Assembly: GCA_964401335.1 (NCBI GenBank) | Contig: CAYNYK010000007.1 | Span: 11,854 to 75,853, forward strand | Direction: 5' to 3' | Length of the DNA stretch: 64,000 nucleotides | Origin: JAAYCU01 sp964401335 | GTDB lineage: Bacteria > Planctomycetota > Phycisphaerae > UBA1845 > PWPN01 | Part shown: piece after piece, positions 52,704 to 61,529 of the stretch | Layout of the letters: each line of letters opens with the position of its first letter | Position numbering within the stretch: the first letter of the stretch is position 1 | Translations under genes and position numbers: made by a program | The notes under the pieces: model-generated | What the model saw: the letters and a program-made list of their open reading frames with translations, nothing else | What the model was told of the DNA's origin: nothing | Databases searched by the model: none

Positions 52704-54260
52704 ATGGATGCATTAGAGGTGATGAATAAAAACGTGGTGGTGATGGGTCTTGGACGGTTCGGCGGAGGGATCGCGGCGGCCCGCTGGCTGGTGGGGCGCG
52801 GGGCTAAGGTGACGGTGACGGATATGGCCCCGGCCGAAAAACTGGCGGACAGTGTGGCCCAACTGGCCGGACTGCCGGTGACGTTTCATCTGGGCGGGCA
52901 CGATACGGCCGACCTGGATGGATGCGATCTGCTGGTGGTCAGCCCGGCCGTGCCCAAGGACAAATCGGATTTCGTGAAGCAGGCGATTGCGCACAATATT
53001 CCTTTGTCCAGCGAGATGAACCTGTTTATTCAGCACTGTCCGGCACGGCGGATCGTGGGGATCACCGGCTCGGCCGGTAAGAGCACGACGACGGCCATGC
53101 TGGGAGCGATTCTGGCGGCAGCGGAGCGGGGCGGAATCGACGAGAAGGTACAGAATAGTTCGCACGCAGGTCGAGGTAGCACGGGCAAGCCCTTGACCCG
53201 CAGTGCCGGGCCAAGGGCCTGCCCATGCCACCCGGCCGCACGTTGGCCGAAAGAACACGGGCACACCCAAGTCCGGAATAACGGACTCGGGCCTGCCCAT
53301 GCCACCCGTCCCAACACAGGTCTGCCCGTGCCACCCCATACATTCGCTCGGGCTTGGGTGGGGGGAAATATCGGCTGCTCGTTGTTGGATGAGTTGGAGA
53401 ACATGTCGGCCGACGATATCGTCGTGCTCGAACTGTCGAGTTTTCAACTGGAAGATCTGGGTCACCTGAAATGGAGTCCGTCACACGCCATTGTCACCAA
53501 CATCAAACCCAATCATCTCGACCGGCACGGAACCTTGGAGGTGTACGCGGACGCGAAGATGAATATTGTGCGTTTCCAGCGGCCGGAAGATATAGTTTTC
53601 GTTCATGGCGGCGATGAGGAACTGGCCGAGCGGGTGCGACGGGTCGGGGCGGCGTCGCGCCTGGCGCGATACGAATTTGACGCCTGTTTTCAGCCATATT
53701 TGCAGGTTCCAGGCCGACACAATCAGGTGAATGCAGCCGCCGCCGTGGCCGTCGCCCGCGAGCTTGGCATCAATGACGAGCGGATTGCTCAAGGACTGGC
53801 CAACTTCCGTGGTTTGCCGCATCGTCTTGAATTTGTCGCGGAGCGAGGCGGAGTGCGTTTTTATAATGATTCCAAGTCCACGACTCCTGAATCCACGCAA
53901 ATCGCGGTTGAGGCTTTCGACTGTCCGGCCGTGGTAATGGTTGGCGGGGGCGATAAGGGTATGCCGTTCGATGCTCTAGCTCGCTTGTTGGCAAAACAGG
54001 CCAAGGCGACGGTGTGTTATGGCGCGACCGGACCGATGTTGTACGATCTGTTGTGCCGGTACATCGATCAGGGCGAGCGATCGAGCCGAGTCGCGCTGGT
54101 GTCCGGTGATATGGCGGCGGCCGTGGGTAAAGCTGCGGAATTCGCCCGGCCTGGTGACGTGGTAGTGCTGTCGCCGGCGTGTACGAGCTACGATATGTTC
54201 ACCAATTACGAGCAACGGGGAGATACGTTTCGCGAAGCGGTGTTGGGGCTGTCGGATTGA
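52704..54260 (+). CDS. murD: UDP-N-acetylmuramoylalanine-D-glutamate ligase with an in-frame repeat insertion
   Basis: MurD adds D-Glu to UDP-MurNAc-L-Ala in peptidoglycan synthesis. All three Mur domains are present: the N-terminal Rossmann segment VVVMGLGRFGGG, the ATP P-loop GITGSAGKSTTT, VGGNIG, ELSSFQLE, NHLDRHGTLEVYADAK, RHNQVNAAAAVAVA, and the C-terminal FYNDSKSTTPEST and LSPACTSYDMFTNYEQRG. At 518 residues it is about 65 longer than usual. The excess lies between AAAERGG (about residue 143) and VGGNIG and is encoded by a dispersed intergenic repeat. The start could also be the ATG at 52722. No other mur gene is nearby. Confidence 0.92.
   Translation: MDALEVMNKNVVVMGLGRFGGGIAAARWLVGRGAKVTVTDMAPAEKLADSVAQLAGLPVTFHLGGHDTADLDGCDLLVVSPAVPKDKSDFVKQAIAHNIPLSSEMNLFIQHCPARRIVGITGSAGKSTTTAMLGAILAAAERGGIDEKVQNSSHAGRGSTGKPLTRSAGPRACPCHPAARWPKEHGHTQVRNNGLGPAHATRPNTGLPVPPHTFARAWVGGNIGCSLLDELENMSADDIVVLELSSFQLEDLGHLKWSPSHAIVTNIKPNHLDRHGTLEVYADAKMNIVRFQRPEDIVFVHGGDEELAERVRRVGAASRLARYEFDACFQPYLQVPGRHNQVNAAAAVAVARELGINDERIAQGLANFRGLPHRLEFVAERGGVRFYNDSKSTTPESTQIAVEAFDCPAVVMVGGGDKGMPFDALARLLAKQAKATVCYGATGPMLYDLLCRYIDQGERSSRVALVSGDMAAAVGKAAEFARPGDVVVLSPACTSYDMFTNYEQRGDTFREAVLGLSD
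53150..53352 (+). repeat. CTGCCCATGCCA repeat cluster inserted in murD
   Basis: It contains two copies of GGGCCTGCCCATGCCACCC (53215-53233, 53289-53307) and one GGTCTGCCCGTGCCACCC (53319-53336), plus degenerate units (GGGCAAGCCC, GGGCACACCC). The encoded residues are rich in Pro, Gly, His and Arg, unlike any MurD. The boundaries are approximate. Confidence 0.75.
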
Positions 54261-54300
54261 GGAGAGCGGCGGAGCAACGCATGGGCCCCGGAGAGATTGA

Positions 54301-54450
54301 CTGCTGTGTCGAGATTCCCATCTCGACACAAACCTCATCGGGATTCCTATCCCGCGTTACAGGGGAAAGGATTCCCCAAGCAGGGGTGCGAGAAGGGATT
54401 CTCGCACCAGCTTGAACGAAGGGATTCTCGCACCAGCTTGAACCAGCTTG
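54301..54450 (-). repeat. Inverted copy of the triple-hairpin repeat, with partial duplication
   Basis: 54301-54414 is the reverse complement of the units at 48193-48554, with the same three hairpins. The last hairpin arm and CAGCTTG are then duplicated (54415-54440) and CAGCTTG once more (to 54450). It lies 40 bp after the murD stop. Confidence 0.85.
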
Positions 54451-54780
54451 ACCATTCATGCGTCGGTTGCTTCCATATATGCGGCAATGGCCCCTGCAAG
54501 GGAAACGATTTCCTATGAAGGTTTGGTTTGCGTTGCCTCGGTCTTAGCCCGGACGATTCATTATGTTTACGACGGAGTGCCTGGAGATCACTGAGAATAA
54601 CGAATCTACCAAAGAGCAAGGTGGGCGAATGTTGCGATATGGTACCTTGAACCGGACTAAGACTTACCTCACCCCTAATCCATTATTTTCAGCACCTTGT
54701 GATCTCAGTATGCTCCGTAGTGAATAATCCGGGTTAAATGTCGCAACTGAACATAAATACAGGTTCTATCCAAGAAACAT
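54451..54780. other. Intergenic region with no supported gene
   Basis: It holds a dispersed repeat end at 54714-54736 (CTCCGTAGTGAATAATCCGG and following bases) and otherwise nothing recognisable. Confidence 0.5.
54714..54736 (+). repeat. Dispersed palindromic repeat copy (CTCCGTAGTGAATAATCCGG...)
   Basis: It matches the ends of the 6521-6754 element and the copy at 23128: a CTCC-type block followed by TGAATAATCCGGGTTA. Confidence 0.6.
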
Positions 54781-54820
54781 AACCGGGCATACGCCCCGTA
54801 TCAGGGACGCATGCCCGGTT
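54781..54820 (-). terminator. Hairpin terminator, possibly bidirectional
   Basis: AACCGGGCAT (54781-54790) pairs perfectly with ATGCCCGGTT (54811-54820), with inner ACGCCCC/GGGACG pairing. It ends 27 bp after the GH43-like gene on the minus strand. T-rich bases follow on both strands but neither run is long. Confidence 0.65.
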
Positions 54821-54847
54821 TTCATGTTACTCTAAACGTCCACCTTG

Positions 54848-56641
54848 TCAGTCGATAATTTCGACCTTGTCCAAGTCCAGCTGGGCGTACCAGATGTAAT
54901 AGGTACGGAACTCCAACTGATGGCCGGCACCCGGCCCGGTGAAGTTCAGATCGAAGGCCTGGTACGTATTGGCGGCGTTCCAATCCATACGACTGATGGT
55001 CTGGGTAGCTAATATCTGACTGGCGGTCGCATCATACACGTCGATGGTGCAGATGTTGGCGTCATCGTAGGTGTTGTTATCCACCCTCAGCCACCAGCGG
55101 GCGGTCAGGCTGCCGCTCGGTAGGCTGGTGGTGTACGGGCCGTAGGCCATATAGCAGTTGTTGTTAGCCACGGTAACCCGCCAGTCGCTGGTGCCCGTCA
55201 AGGCGCCGCATTGGTGGTAAAATCCTGAACTACCCTCGTAGGTGGCCAGCACCGAGGGATATTGCAGGACATACCGATCGCTGGCCCCGCCGCTGCGCAC
55301 GTAGAGGTATTTACCGGAACCGATAATGGCCATTTCCGGACCGTCGTTGCCAAACCCGCTTGCGGTCTGCGGGACGACGGGGTTATACGGGCATTTGCTC
55401 CAAGCGCTCAGAATGCTGGTGGAGCGGGCCAGACCGGTGCTCCAATGGGCGGTATCGAAAGGCTTGTCCGTGCTGCCTTCATAGGCCAGGTAATAGTAGC
55501 TGCCCTCCTTGAAAATCTGGCTACGCCGGCCGGTGGTACCGCTGTCCCAACCGGATGAGCTGGTGGGGATAATCGGGTTGCCGGAGTACTTGGTCAAACT
55601 GGTGAGGCTGGTACCATAGGCTACGCCGATCTGGCAATCAGTACCGTTGAAACCGTGGTAGAACAGATACCACGTTCCGTTTTCTTTGTAGAGCGAGGGC
55701 GTGCCGATATTGGTGCTTTCCCAACCGGAAGTGTTGTGCCGCAGAATCGGGTTGCTCGCGCTTTTGGTGAAAGTGATCCCGTCGGTCGAGGTGGCCAACC
55801 CGATATCGCCGGGCCAACTGCTGTTACCGGCGCCTTCGTAGACCAGATACCACGTACCACCGTCTTTCCATATACCGGGGAAGCTGGCAATACGCCCGTC
55901 CCAGAAGGGGCTGTTGCCCTGGGAAATGGCGATCAAGTCCTGTTTGATATAGGCCTTGTCATACCACTGCGTGCGGAACTCGAGTTGATGTCCGGCGGTG
56001 GAAGTGAAATTCAAGGTGAAGATCTGGTAGGTGTAGTTGGCCGTGAAATCCTTGCGGCGAATGTCCTTGTAGGCCAAAACTGTTGCCGAGGTGGCATCGT
56101 AGACATCCACGCGGCATACCACTTCCGTGCTGCTCGAACGCACGTCGATCATCATTTTGTACGAAGCACAATTCGGCCCTCCCGGAATGGCCGTAGTGTA
56201 AGGGCCATAAACCAGGAAACCGCTCGAATCCTGCGCTGTGTTTGCCGACCAGCCGTCGCCGTCGGCCCGACCGATTTGGTGTCCCATTCCGGCGCCTTCC
56301 GCCTGATAAATCCACGTCCAGGCCCCACCAATATCCAATACCCGTCCGTTGTTCGTCCAGGACAGGCCGTTGGTCGAACTGGCCCGATCCACGCAGTATT
56401 TGTCCTCGCCGCCGGCCTGATAGCCGGTGATGTAATAGGCCCTGAGCGTCGTGCCATCCCACCACATGGAAGGGAAGATTAAGCCGATGTTGGCCCCGAC
56501 ACCGGTGTATTCGAGGTTGAATTCCGCAGCCCCGGTCCAAAGGTCGTTGAAGGTCTGCCCCAGGCCCATTGTCGGCAGGAATAGCAGGACCACGCCGACG
56601 AGCAAGCCTCGTGTCATGCGAATTTGCCCTTTCTCTCTCAT
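54848..56641 (-). CDS. Secreted GH43/GH32-like five-bladed propeller protein with two copies of a binding module
   Basis: The 597-residue precursor has a signal peptide (LLVGVVLLFLPTMGLGQ). Propeller motifs typical of GH43/GH130-like proteins recur: FPSMWWDGTTLRAYYIT, FPGIWKDGGTWYLVYEGAGN, TPSLYKENGTWYLFYHGFNG and RSQIFKEGSYYYLAYEGSTD. A beta module of about 110 residues occurs twice, at about 115-230 and 470-597. Each starts YxxEGxGxxHQxG-like, contains AYGPYTT or VYGPYTT, IDVYDATAS and GHQLEFRT. GGAG precedes the ATG at 56641. Probably binds or trims extracellular glycans; the catalytic residues are not certain. Confidence 0.82.
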   Translation of the reverse strand: MREKGQIRMTRGLLVGVVLLFLPTMGLGQTFNDLWTGAAEFNLEYTGVGANIGLIFPSMWWDGTTLRAYYITGYQAGGEDKYCVDRASSTNGLSWTNNGRVLDIGGAWTWIYQAEGAGMGHQIGRADGDGWSANTAQDSSGFLVYGPYTTAIPGGPNCASYKMMIDVRSSSTEVVCRVDVYDATSATVLAYKDIRRKDFTANYTYQIFTLNFTSTAGHQLEFRTQWYDKAYIKQDLIAISQGNSPFWDGRIASFPGIWKDGGTWYLVYEGAGNSSWPGDIGLATSTDGITFTKSASNPILRHNTSGWESTNIGTPSLYKENGTWYLFYHGFNGTDCQIGVAYGTSLTSLTKYSGNPIIPTSSSGWDSGTTGRRSQIFKEGSYYYLAYEGSTDKPFDTAHWSTGLARSTSILSAWSKCPYNPVVPQTASGFGNDGPEMAIIGSGKYLYVRSGGASDRYVLQYPSVLATYEGSSGFYHQCGALTGTSDWRVTVANNNCYMAYGPYTTSLPSGSLTARWWLRVDNNTYDDANICTIDVYDATASQILATQTISRMDWNAANTYQAFDLNFTGPGAGHQLEFRTYYIWYAQLDLDKVEIID

Positions 56642-56831
56642 GGAAAAGCTCCTTGTGAAATGTGATGAATGCTCCACGGGGCAAACGCCTGCCTCGCGCG
56701 AGCAAGAAAATGCATATCCGAACGCTGTTTTTGGATGCCGGCGGATCGAAATAACGTTCCCGGTTCAAAAACAAAAATCATCGATGTTGTCCTGATAAGA
56801 AAGGCGACTCAGAGTCGAACCAAGCGGACCT

Positions 56832-56858
56832 TTTATACGAATCCGAATCGTTTGTCAA
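56832..56858 (-). promoter_or_regulatory. Sigma-70-like promoter of the GH43-like gene
   Basis: On the minus strand a perfect TTGACA (56853-56858) and TATAAA (56832-56837) are 15 bp apart, two shorter than optimum. The leader would be about 185 nt. Confidence 0.5.
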
Positions 56859-57235
56859 GTATTGATTTCTCAGTTTTAAACCTTGCGGGAGATTGTCCTA
56901 AGCTTTTTTTCCCCTTCGATTCAATCAAGTCAAGCAATTGTTTATACATATTTGAGACCACAGGATGGCATAGCCCGGATCTGGCAATCCAGACTTTGCT
57001 CGTGCGATGCGTCAAAACTCGCCATTTCCCCATCATTTTTAAATAAGTGCTAAGAGTTTACCCTTGGGTGGACGGGCACGGCGTATAATACAAATATTTG
57101 GAATCCCTTGAGGCCTTTTTTCGGATTCACCCAGTCATGATGGATGGCTCCGGCAGTGTTGGTTTTCGACTCAAACGTCGCCTAGAATAAGGCGTGTTTT
57201 ACAGGATCATACACTGTTGGAAGAGAGACAATCAT
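56859..57235. other. Intergenic region upstream of the membrane-anchored protein
   Basis: AT-rich in parts, with no supported gene. It probably holds the promoter of the gene at 57236, not clearly identifiable. Confidence 0.4.
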
Positions 57236-57946
57236 ATGTCCACAAGAAGCTTGATCCTGATAGTGGTCACATGGTTGATGACAGGCCCCGCTCCGGCGTG
57301 GGCGCATAAACCGATCTTCAGTGACGGGTCGGCCGTCGATGCCGAGCGGGCCATTGTGATCGACGATGTAAGCATTTCCTATGTGGCCTATCATGAGGTC
57401 AGGAATGAGGCCACCCAGCTTTGGCTGACCTTTGAGGCCGATGCGGGGCAAAAGCTCTGGGCCCAATTGGGTGTACCTTACATCGACCGGTTGGAAGGCT
57501 ATCGGCCGACATTGGTTCTGCTGGGGCCGGGTCTTCCGGAGGTGGACCTCCCGATCAGCGTGCCCGACGGTTTGGGTGGGGTGGTGCTCCGCACGGACGA
57601 GATCGAGGAACCCGAATTTTTTCATGAGCCGTTTACCGGCACGGATTCCTGGATTTTGGGTGCCATCGAGGAAACGGCCCCACAAGCCGGCCGATATTAC
57701 TTGGTGGCGTTTGTTCCCGACGGGCAACCGGGGAAACTGTGGGTTGCCCCCGGGCGAAAAGAAAATTTCGGATTGGGCGACATCCTTTCTCTGCCGGCCG
57801 TCATCCAGAAAGTCCGCGCCTTTCACGAGGTCAAGGGAGGCATCGGCGTTCCCTGTTTGTTTCCGGTGGCGGCGGCCGGTCTGCTACTGGCCGGTGGCTT
57901 ACGTCTGGTCAGGAACATTCAAAGACGCCGCCGCTTAGAGTCTTGA
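57236..57946 (+). CDS. Hypothetical periplasmic protein with C-terminal membrane anchor
   Basis: The 236-residue precursor has a signal peptide (LILIVVTWLMTGPAPAWAHK) and a C-terminal helix (GVPCLFPVAAAGLLLAGGLR) followed by basic residues (RRRR), so the domain between faces the periplasm. The domain is beta-rich with DDVSISYVAYHEVR, PYIDRLEGYRPTLVLLGPGL and GRYYLVAFVPDG. I do not recognise the family. The start at 57236 was chosen for the signal peptide. Confidence 0.72.
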   Translation: MSTRSLILIVVTWLMTGPAPAWAHKPIFSDGSAVDAERAIVIDDVSISYVAYHEVRNEATQLWLTFEADAGQKLWAQLGVPYIDRLEGYRPTLVLLGPGLPEVDLPISVPDGLGGVVLRTDEIEEPEFFHEPFTGTDSWILGAIEETAPQAGRYYLVAFVPDGQPGKLWVAPGRKENFGLGDILSLPAVIQKVRAFHEVKGGIGVPCLFPVAAAGLLLAGGLRLVRNIQRRRRLES

Positions 57947-58107
57947 GATTCAAACACGTCACTATTGTATTCCGGCTGGCCTTGCATCTGAATGAAAGAG
58001 CCCGCCCTCGGGTCTCGGCATCAGAGCACAAATAGTTATAATCCTATCTGCATTTGCGACGCCGGGTCGCCCGAATTGATATACCGGAACATGGCGGATC
58101 ATTGAAC

Positions 58108-59154
58108 ATGGTTTGGGAACAACGCTGGCATCCGTTGCGTGAGGAATGGGTGGTCGTTGCCGCTCATCGGCAGGATCGGCCCTGGGTTGGTGAAATGGTT
58201 GGTAATAACGCCGCACCACTGCCCGAGTATGTCCCCGATTGTTATCTTTGACCGGGAAACGTTCGGATCAGCGGTATCCGTAATACGAACTATGCGCAAA
58301 CCTTTGTTTTTGACAACGATCATCCCTGTGTCGGAGCGACGGCCCCGCAAGACCTCGCTCCCGCACCGGGCATCTACCGTAACCGACCGGCCGGCGGCGT
58401 GGCCCGGGTTATCTGTTACAGCCCCAAACACAATGTCACGCTGACGGAACTGGCCGTACCTGAGATCGTCAACCTGCTGGTGGTCTGGCAGGAGCAGTAT
58501 CGCGAGCTTGGGGCCCGCCCGGATATTAATCACGTTCTGATATTCGAGAACAAGGGCGAGGTGGTCGGCGTATCCAACCCGCACCCGCACGGCCAGCTTT
58601 ATGCGACCAACTTCGTTTTCAAGACGATCGAGAACGAGGCCAACGTCAGCCGCCGGCATCTGGCCGAAACCGGGCGGGTGCTCTTTCAGGACATCCTGGC
58701 GGCCGAGAAGCAGGATGGACGGCGCATTCTTATCGAGAACGACTCGGCCATCGGGTTCGTGCCCTATTTCGCCCGTTATGCTTATGAAGTGTACGTGGCC
58801 CCCAAGGAAACTCACCCCAGCGTGGCCGATCTATCAGGCCACGAGTTGAACGATTTTGCCGCCGCGCTGAAATATGTGTTGGTCAAGTTCGACAATCTCT
58901 GGCGGATACCCTTTCCGTACGTGCTGGCTCTGCACCAGGCCCCGACCGACGGCGGTGACCATCGCGGATTTCATTTTCATATTGAATTTCATCCGCCGCT
59001 GCGCAAGCCGAACCTGTTGAAATACCTGGCCGGCCCGGAAATCGGCGGCGGCAGCTTCCTCAGCGACACCAGCCCGGAGGAGAAGGCCGCCGAATTGCAG
59101 GCCCTTTCGGAAATACATTACAAGCAAGCCGGTTCCGGCATGCCGGGCAAATGA
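58108..59154 (+). CDS. galT: Galactose-1-phosphate uridylyltransferase with in-frame TGA at a zinc-Cys position
   Basis: GalT exchanges UMP between UDP-glucose and galactose-1-phosphate in the Leloir pathway. One frame of 349 codons covers the family: WEQRWHPLREEWVVVAAHRQ, DCYL-stop-PGNVRISG, FVFDNDHP, VICYSPKHNVTLTEL, FENKGEVVGVSNPHPHGQ with the catalytic HPH, and HFHIEFHPPLRKP. Codon 48 is TGA (58249-58251), exactly where the second Cys of the zinc CxxC stands (DCFLCAGN in E. coli). The frame is intact on both sides. A hairpin CGGAT-CAGCGGT-ATCCG starts 12 nt after the TGA, with GG in its loop. It may encode selenocysteine, or be a nonsense mutation or sequencing error. Confidence 0.85.
58264..58280 (+). 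promoter_or_regulatory. SECIS-like hairpin after the galT TGA
   Basis: CGGAT (58264-58268) and ATCCG (58276-58280) enclose a seven-base loop CAGCGGT. The loop GG is 22 nt after the TGA, within the range of bacterial SECIS elements. GTTCG (58261-58265) and CGAAC (58286-58290) offer an outer pairing. Function is inferred. Confidence 0.4.
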
Positions 59155-59456
59155 GGGAGTGCGACGACTCATGGGAGATGTACTATTTCGGATTCGACGG
59201 CCGCCATGCCCGCGAACATCTGGCCACCAGTGCGGACCTGTTGCATTGGATCAAGAGCCCCCTTAACCCGGTCATGGACGTGGGACCGGCGGGTTCCTAT
59301 GACGAGCGGTATTGTCATAAACCGTGCATCATTCTGCACGAGGGCGTCTATTACCATTTCTACACCGCCGTCGGCCCCCGTGGCGAAGATCGGCAGTACC
59401 GTGCGATTGCCCTGGCGACTTCCGCGGAACTTCCCGGCGTCGAGTATCGTGAATAG
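59151..59456 (+). pseudogene. C-terminally and N-terminally incomplete glycosidase-like (GH43/GH130-type) fragment
   Basis: An ATG overlapping the galT stop by four bases opens 101 residues: WEMYYFGFDGRHAREHLATS, ADLLHWIKSPLNPVMDVGPA, YCHKPCIILHEGVYYHFYTA and YRAIALATS. This is one and a half blades of a five-bladed propeller glycosidase; a full enzyme needs about 300 residues. It is probably a truncated relic, or a surviving fragment expressed with galT. Confidence 0.6.
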
Positions 59457-59497
59457 ATCATTGCGGTTGGCGAAAGAGAGGGGGTTGGCGACTCTTA

Positions 59498-60988
59498 TTA
59501 CTCCACAACCACTCCGCCGAATTGCTCGGCCATGATACGGCGGGCGTCGGCTTCGATGCGGGCGATTTGTTCAGTCTCCCCGGCGGAGAAATAGGCCCGG
59601 ACCACATGTTTTTCGTTGGTGGCGATGCGCAGGTAGCCGCTGTACCATTCCGGCCGCAAGGTCATCGTGTCTCCGCTGGTAGTTATCCCCTTGCGCAGGA
59701 CGGTGCCTTGCAGATCGATCCCGTCAGGCGTGGCCGTAATGGCCTCCGCCCCGTCGGCGAGAAAATGTTTTACGACGGCGACCAGGGCCTGGTCGCGGGT
59801 CGGATCGTCGGCGAAACGGTAGTTGAACTCGCCGGTGGTGTGGATATGGTCCTGAAGGGTCCGCAGGTCCTCGATCAGTCCCGCCCGCTGCCGGATCGCG
59901 GAGAGCAGCAGCAGGATGGTCATTACGGAGTTTTCGGCGGCGGTGGTCAAGCTACCAAGCGTCAGGCGATGGTAATAATGGCCGGACTCCTCGGCCGCCG
60001 CGATGGCCCCCATTCGCAGCATGTAATCCTTGATCTGCGAATGGCCGTTACGAAATAATACCGGCCTGGCCTTCAAGGCCGCCCATTCCGCCAGGGCCAG
60101 GGGATTCACTTTCGGGTCGTACAAAACCGGAGGGTGTTCACCAACCGCTTCGCCGAGGCAGGCCCGAAGAATGGGAATGGCCGCGAACCCCGCGCTGAGC
60201 ACGCCCAGTCGATCCGCGAAAACGATCCGATCGCCGTCCCCGTCCAGTCCGACAGCCATGGTAGCTCCGGATTCGTTGGCCAGCCGGATCGCTTCGTTCA
60301 TCTTGCCCCGGCTGGCGGGGTTGGGCGAGCCGGCCGGAAAATGCCCGTCCGGAATGAGCCGCAAAGGCACGACCTGAACCCCTGCCTGGGACAAGGCACT
60401 TAAGATTTCCGGGCCGGCTGAACCGTTCAGGCCGTCAACCACCACGCACAGATCGGCCAAAGCCCCGTTGCTGATTCCGGCCTGCCGCATGGAAAAATCG
60501 ATGTATTCGTCGGCAAAATTCACTATTTCCATTCGGCCGCTACCGGCGGATTCGAAACGCTCGGAGCTATGATACAACTCGCGAATCTTGCTCAACCCGC
60601 CGAGCGGCCCGCAATCCAGGCCGATGGCCCGCACCCCCGGCACGGTGAACTTGACCCCGACGTAATTCGCGGGGTTATGTGACGCGGTAATGGTCAAGCC
60701 TATGATATTCGGGTGATCCTGTGAGAGGTACATACTGGTAAAATAGCTGTGCGGAGTGCTGATGGGGTTGGGGGTGACAAACGTGCGAAAACCCATGTCG
60801 GTCGCGGTTTCCACCGCCGTATTCAAGACCGCTTCGGCCCCGAGTCGGCCGTCACGGGCCAGGGCAACCGTATCCGCGCCTATCAACCGGCCGTAAGCCA
60901 ACGTGGCCTCGAACAGCCGCCGTATCGATGCGTTATCGAATTCGCCCACCTCCCAGCGGGCGTCATAGACTTTGATGGGGTCGGGCAT
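59498..60988 (-). CDS. Phosphoglucomutase/phosphomannomutase family protein
   Basis: The 496-residue alpha-D-phosphohexomutase interconverts sugar-1- and sugar-6-phosphates. It has the phosphoserine loop TASHNP, the metal loop GLDGDGDR, the sugar-binding loop EESGH and a C-terminal phosphate-binding RPEWYSGYLRIATNE. It would connect galactose-derived glucose-1-phosphate to glycolysis, matching the flanking galT, sugar kinase and galE. The ATG at 60988 is preferred; a TTG at 61006 is possible. It is convergent with galT. Confidence 0.9.
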   Translation of the reverse strand: MPDPIKVYDARWEVGEFDNASIRRLFEATLAYGRLIGADTVALARDGRLGAEAVLNTAVETATDMGFRTFVTPNPISTPHSYFTSMYLSQDHPNIIGLTITASHNPANYVGVKFTVPGVRAIGLDCGPLGGLSKIRELYHSSERFESAGSGRMEIVNFADEYIDFSMRQAGISNGALADLCVVVDGLNGSAGPEILSALSQAGVQVVPLRLIPDGHFPAGSPNPASRGKMNEAIRLANESGATMAVGLDGDGDRIVFADRLGVLSAGFAAIPILRACLGEAVGEHPPVLYDPKVNPLALAEWAALKARPVLFRNGHSQIKDYMLRMGAIAAAEESGHYYHRLTLGSLTTAAENSVMTILLLLSAIRQRAGLIEDLRTLQDHIHTTGEFNYRFADDPTRDQALVAVVKHFLADGAEAITATPDGIDLQGTVLRKGITTSGDTMTLRPEWYSGYLRIATNEKHVVRAYFSAGETEQIARIEADARRIMAEQFGGVVVE

Positions 60989-61060
60989 GCGTACTCTTTT
61001 CTCCAAAATAGCCGGGTAATTCTCGGGGCTGCCTGATAAAACCGGCCCACGGCCAATGCC

Positions 61061-61365
61061 TCATTCCATATAAATATTCTTCACAGCGACCAGAACTTGA
61101 TCGCTAAAATGGGGGCTTAAATCCTGTGCGGTGCGAATATCCACTTTTTGCGGCCCAACAGGTCGGTTAACTCGAGTTCCATGCCGGACAATCCAAGAAA
61201 GCCGGGGGTATGTTGCGGTTCAAATTCTACAAGAACATCGCTGTCGCTGCCTGGTCCGAAACGATCACTCAGTACGGAGCCGAACAAGGCTAAACGACGA
61301 ATATGATGACGCCGGCAGAAATCCGCCACACCTTCCTGAGGAATAGAAAGAGGCAAGGTTCTCAT
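61061..61365 (-). pseudogene. MntA-type nucleotidyltransferase with a homopolymer frameshift
   Basis: The first about 73 codons encode a minimal nucleotidyltransferase: LFGSVLSDRFGPGSDSDVLV with the GS...DSD catalytic pattern, then LTDLLGRK. The annotated frame then ends after KWIFAPHRI (61117). Shifting by one base at the A-run (complement of TTTTT at 61145-61149) restores VDIRTAQDLSPHFSDQVLVA and VKNIYME with a TGA at 61061-61063, the expected family end. MntA usually pairs with a HEPN toxin; none is adjacent. Either a real mutation or a sequencing error in the homopolymer. Confidence 0.7.
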
Positions 61366-61529
61366 CGTACTTTCTCCGAAGCCAAGCAGGGTATTCTGCA
61401 GGCCCTGATATTCATCGTATCATCATTACGATTCTATTTCAAAGGTGCCGATAGGCTAAGATATGTCGAAATGGTATGATAAAATTTCGCCTTGGAGGCG
61501 CGTATATACCAAAACGGAATACGGGTGCT

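Noticed and set aside
53159..53350. Target-site duplication TTCGCACG / TTCGCTCG flanking the murD insert
   Set aside because: Removing one copy and the interval takes out 184 bp, which would break the murD frame, so it is not the insertion scar.
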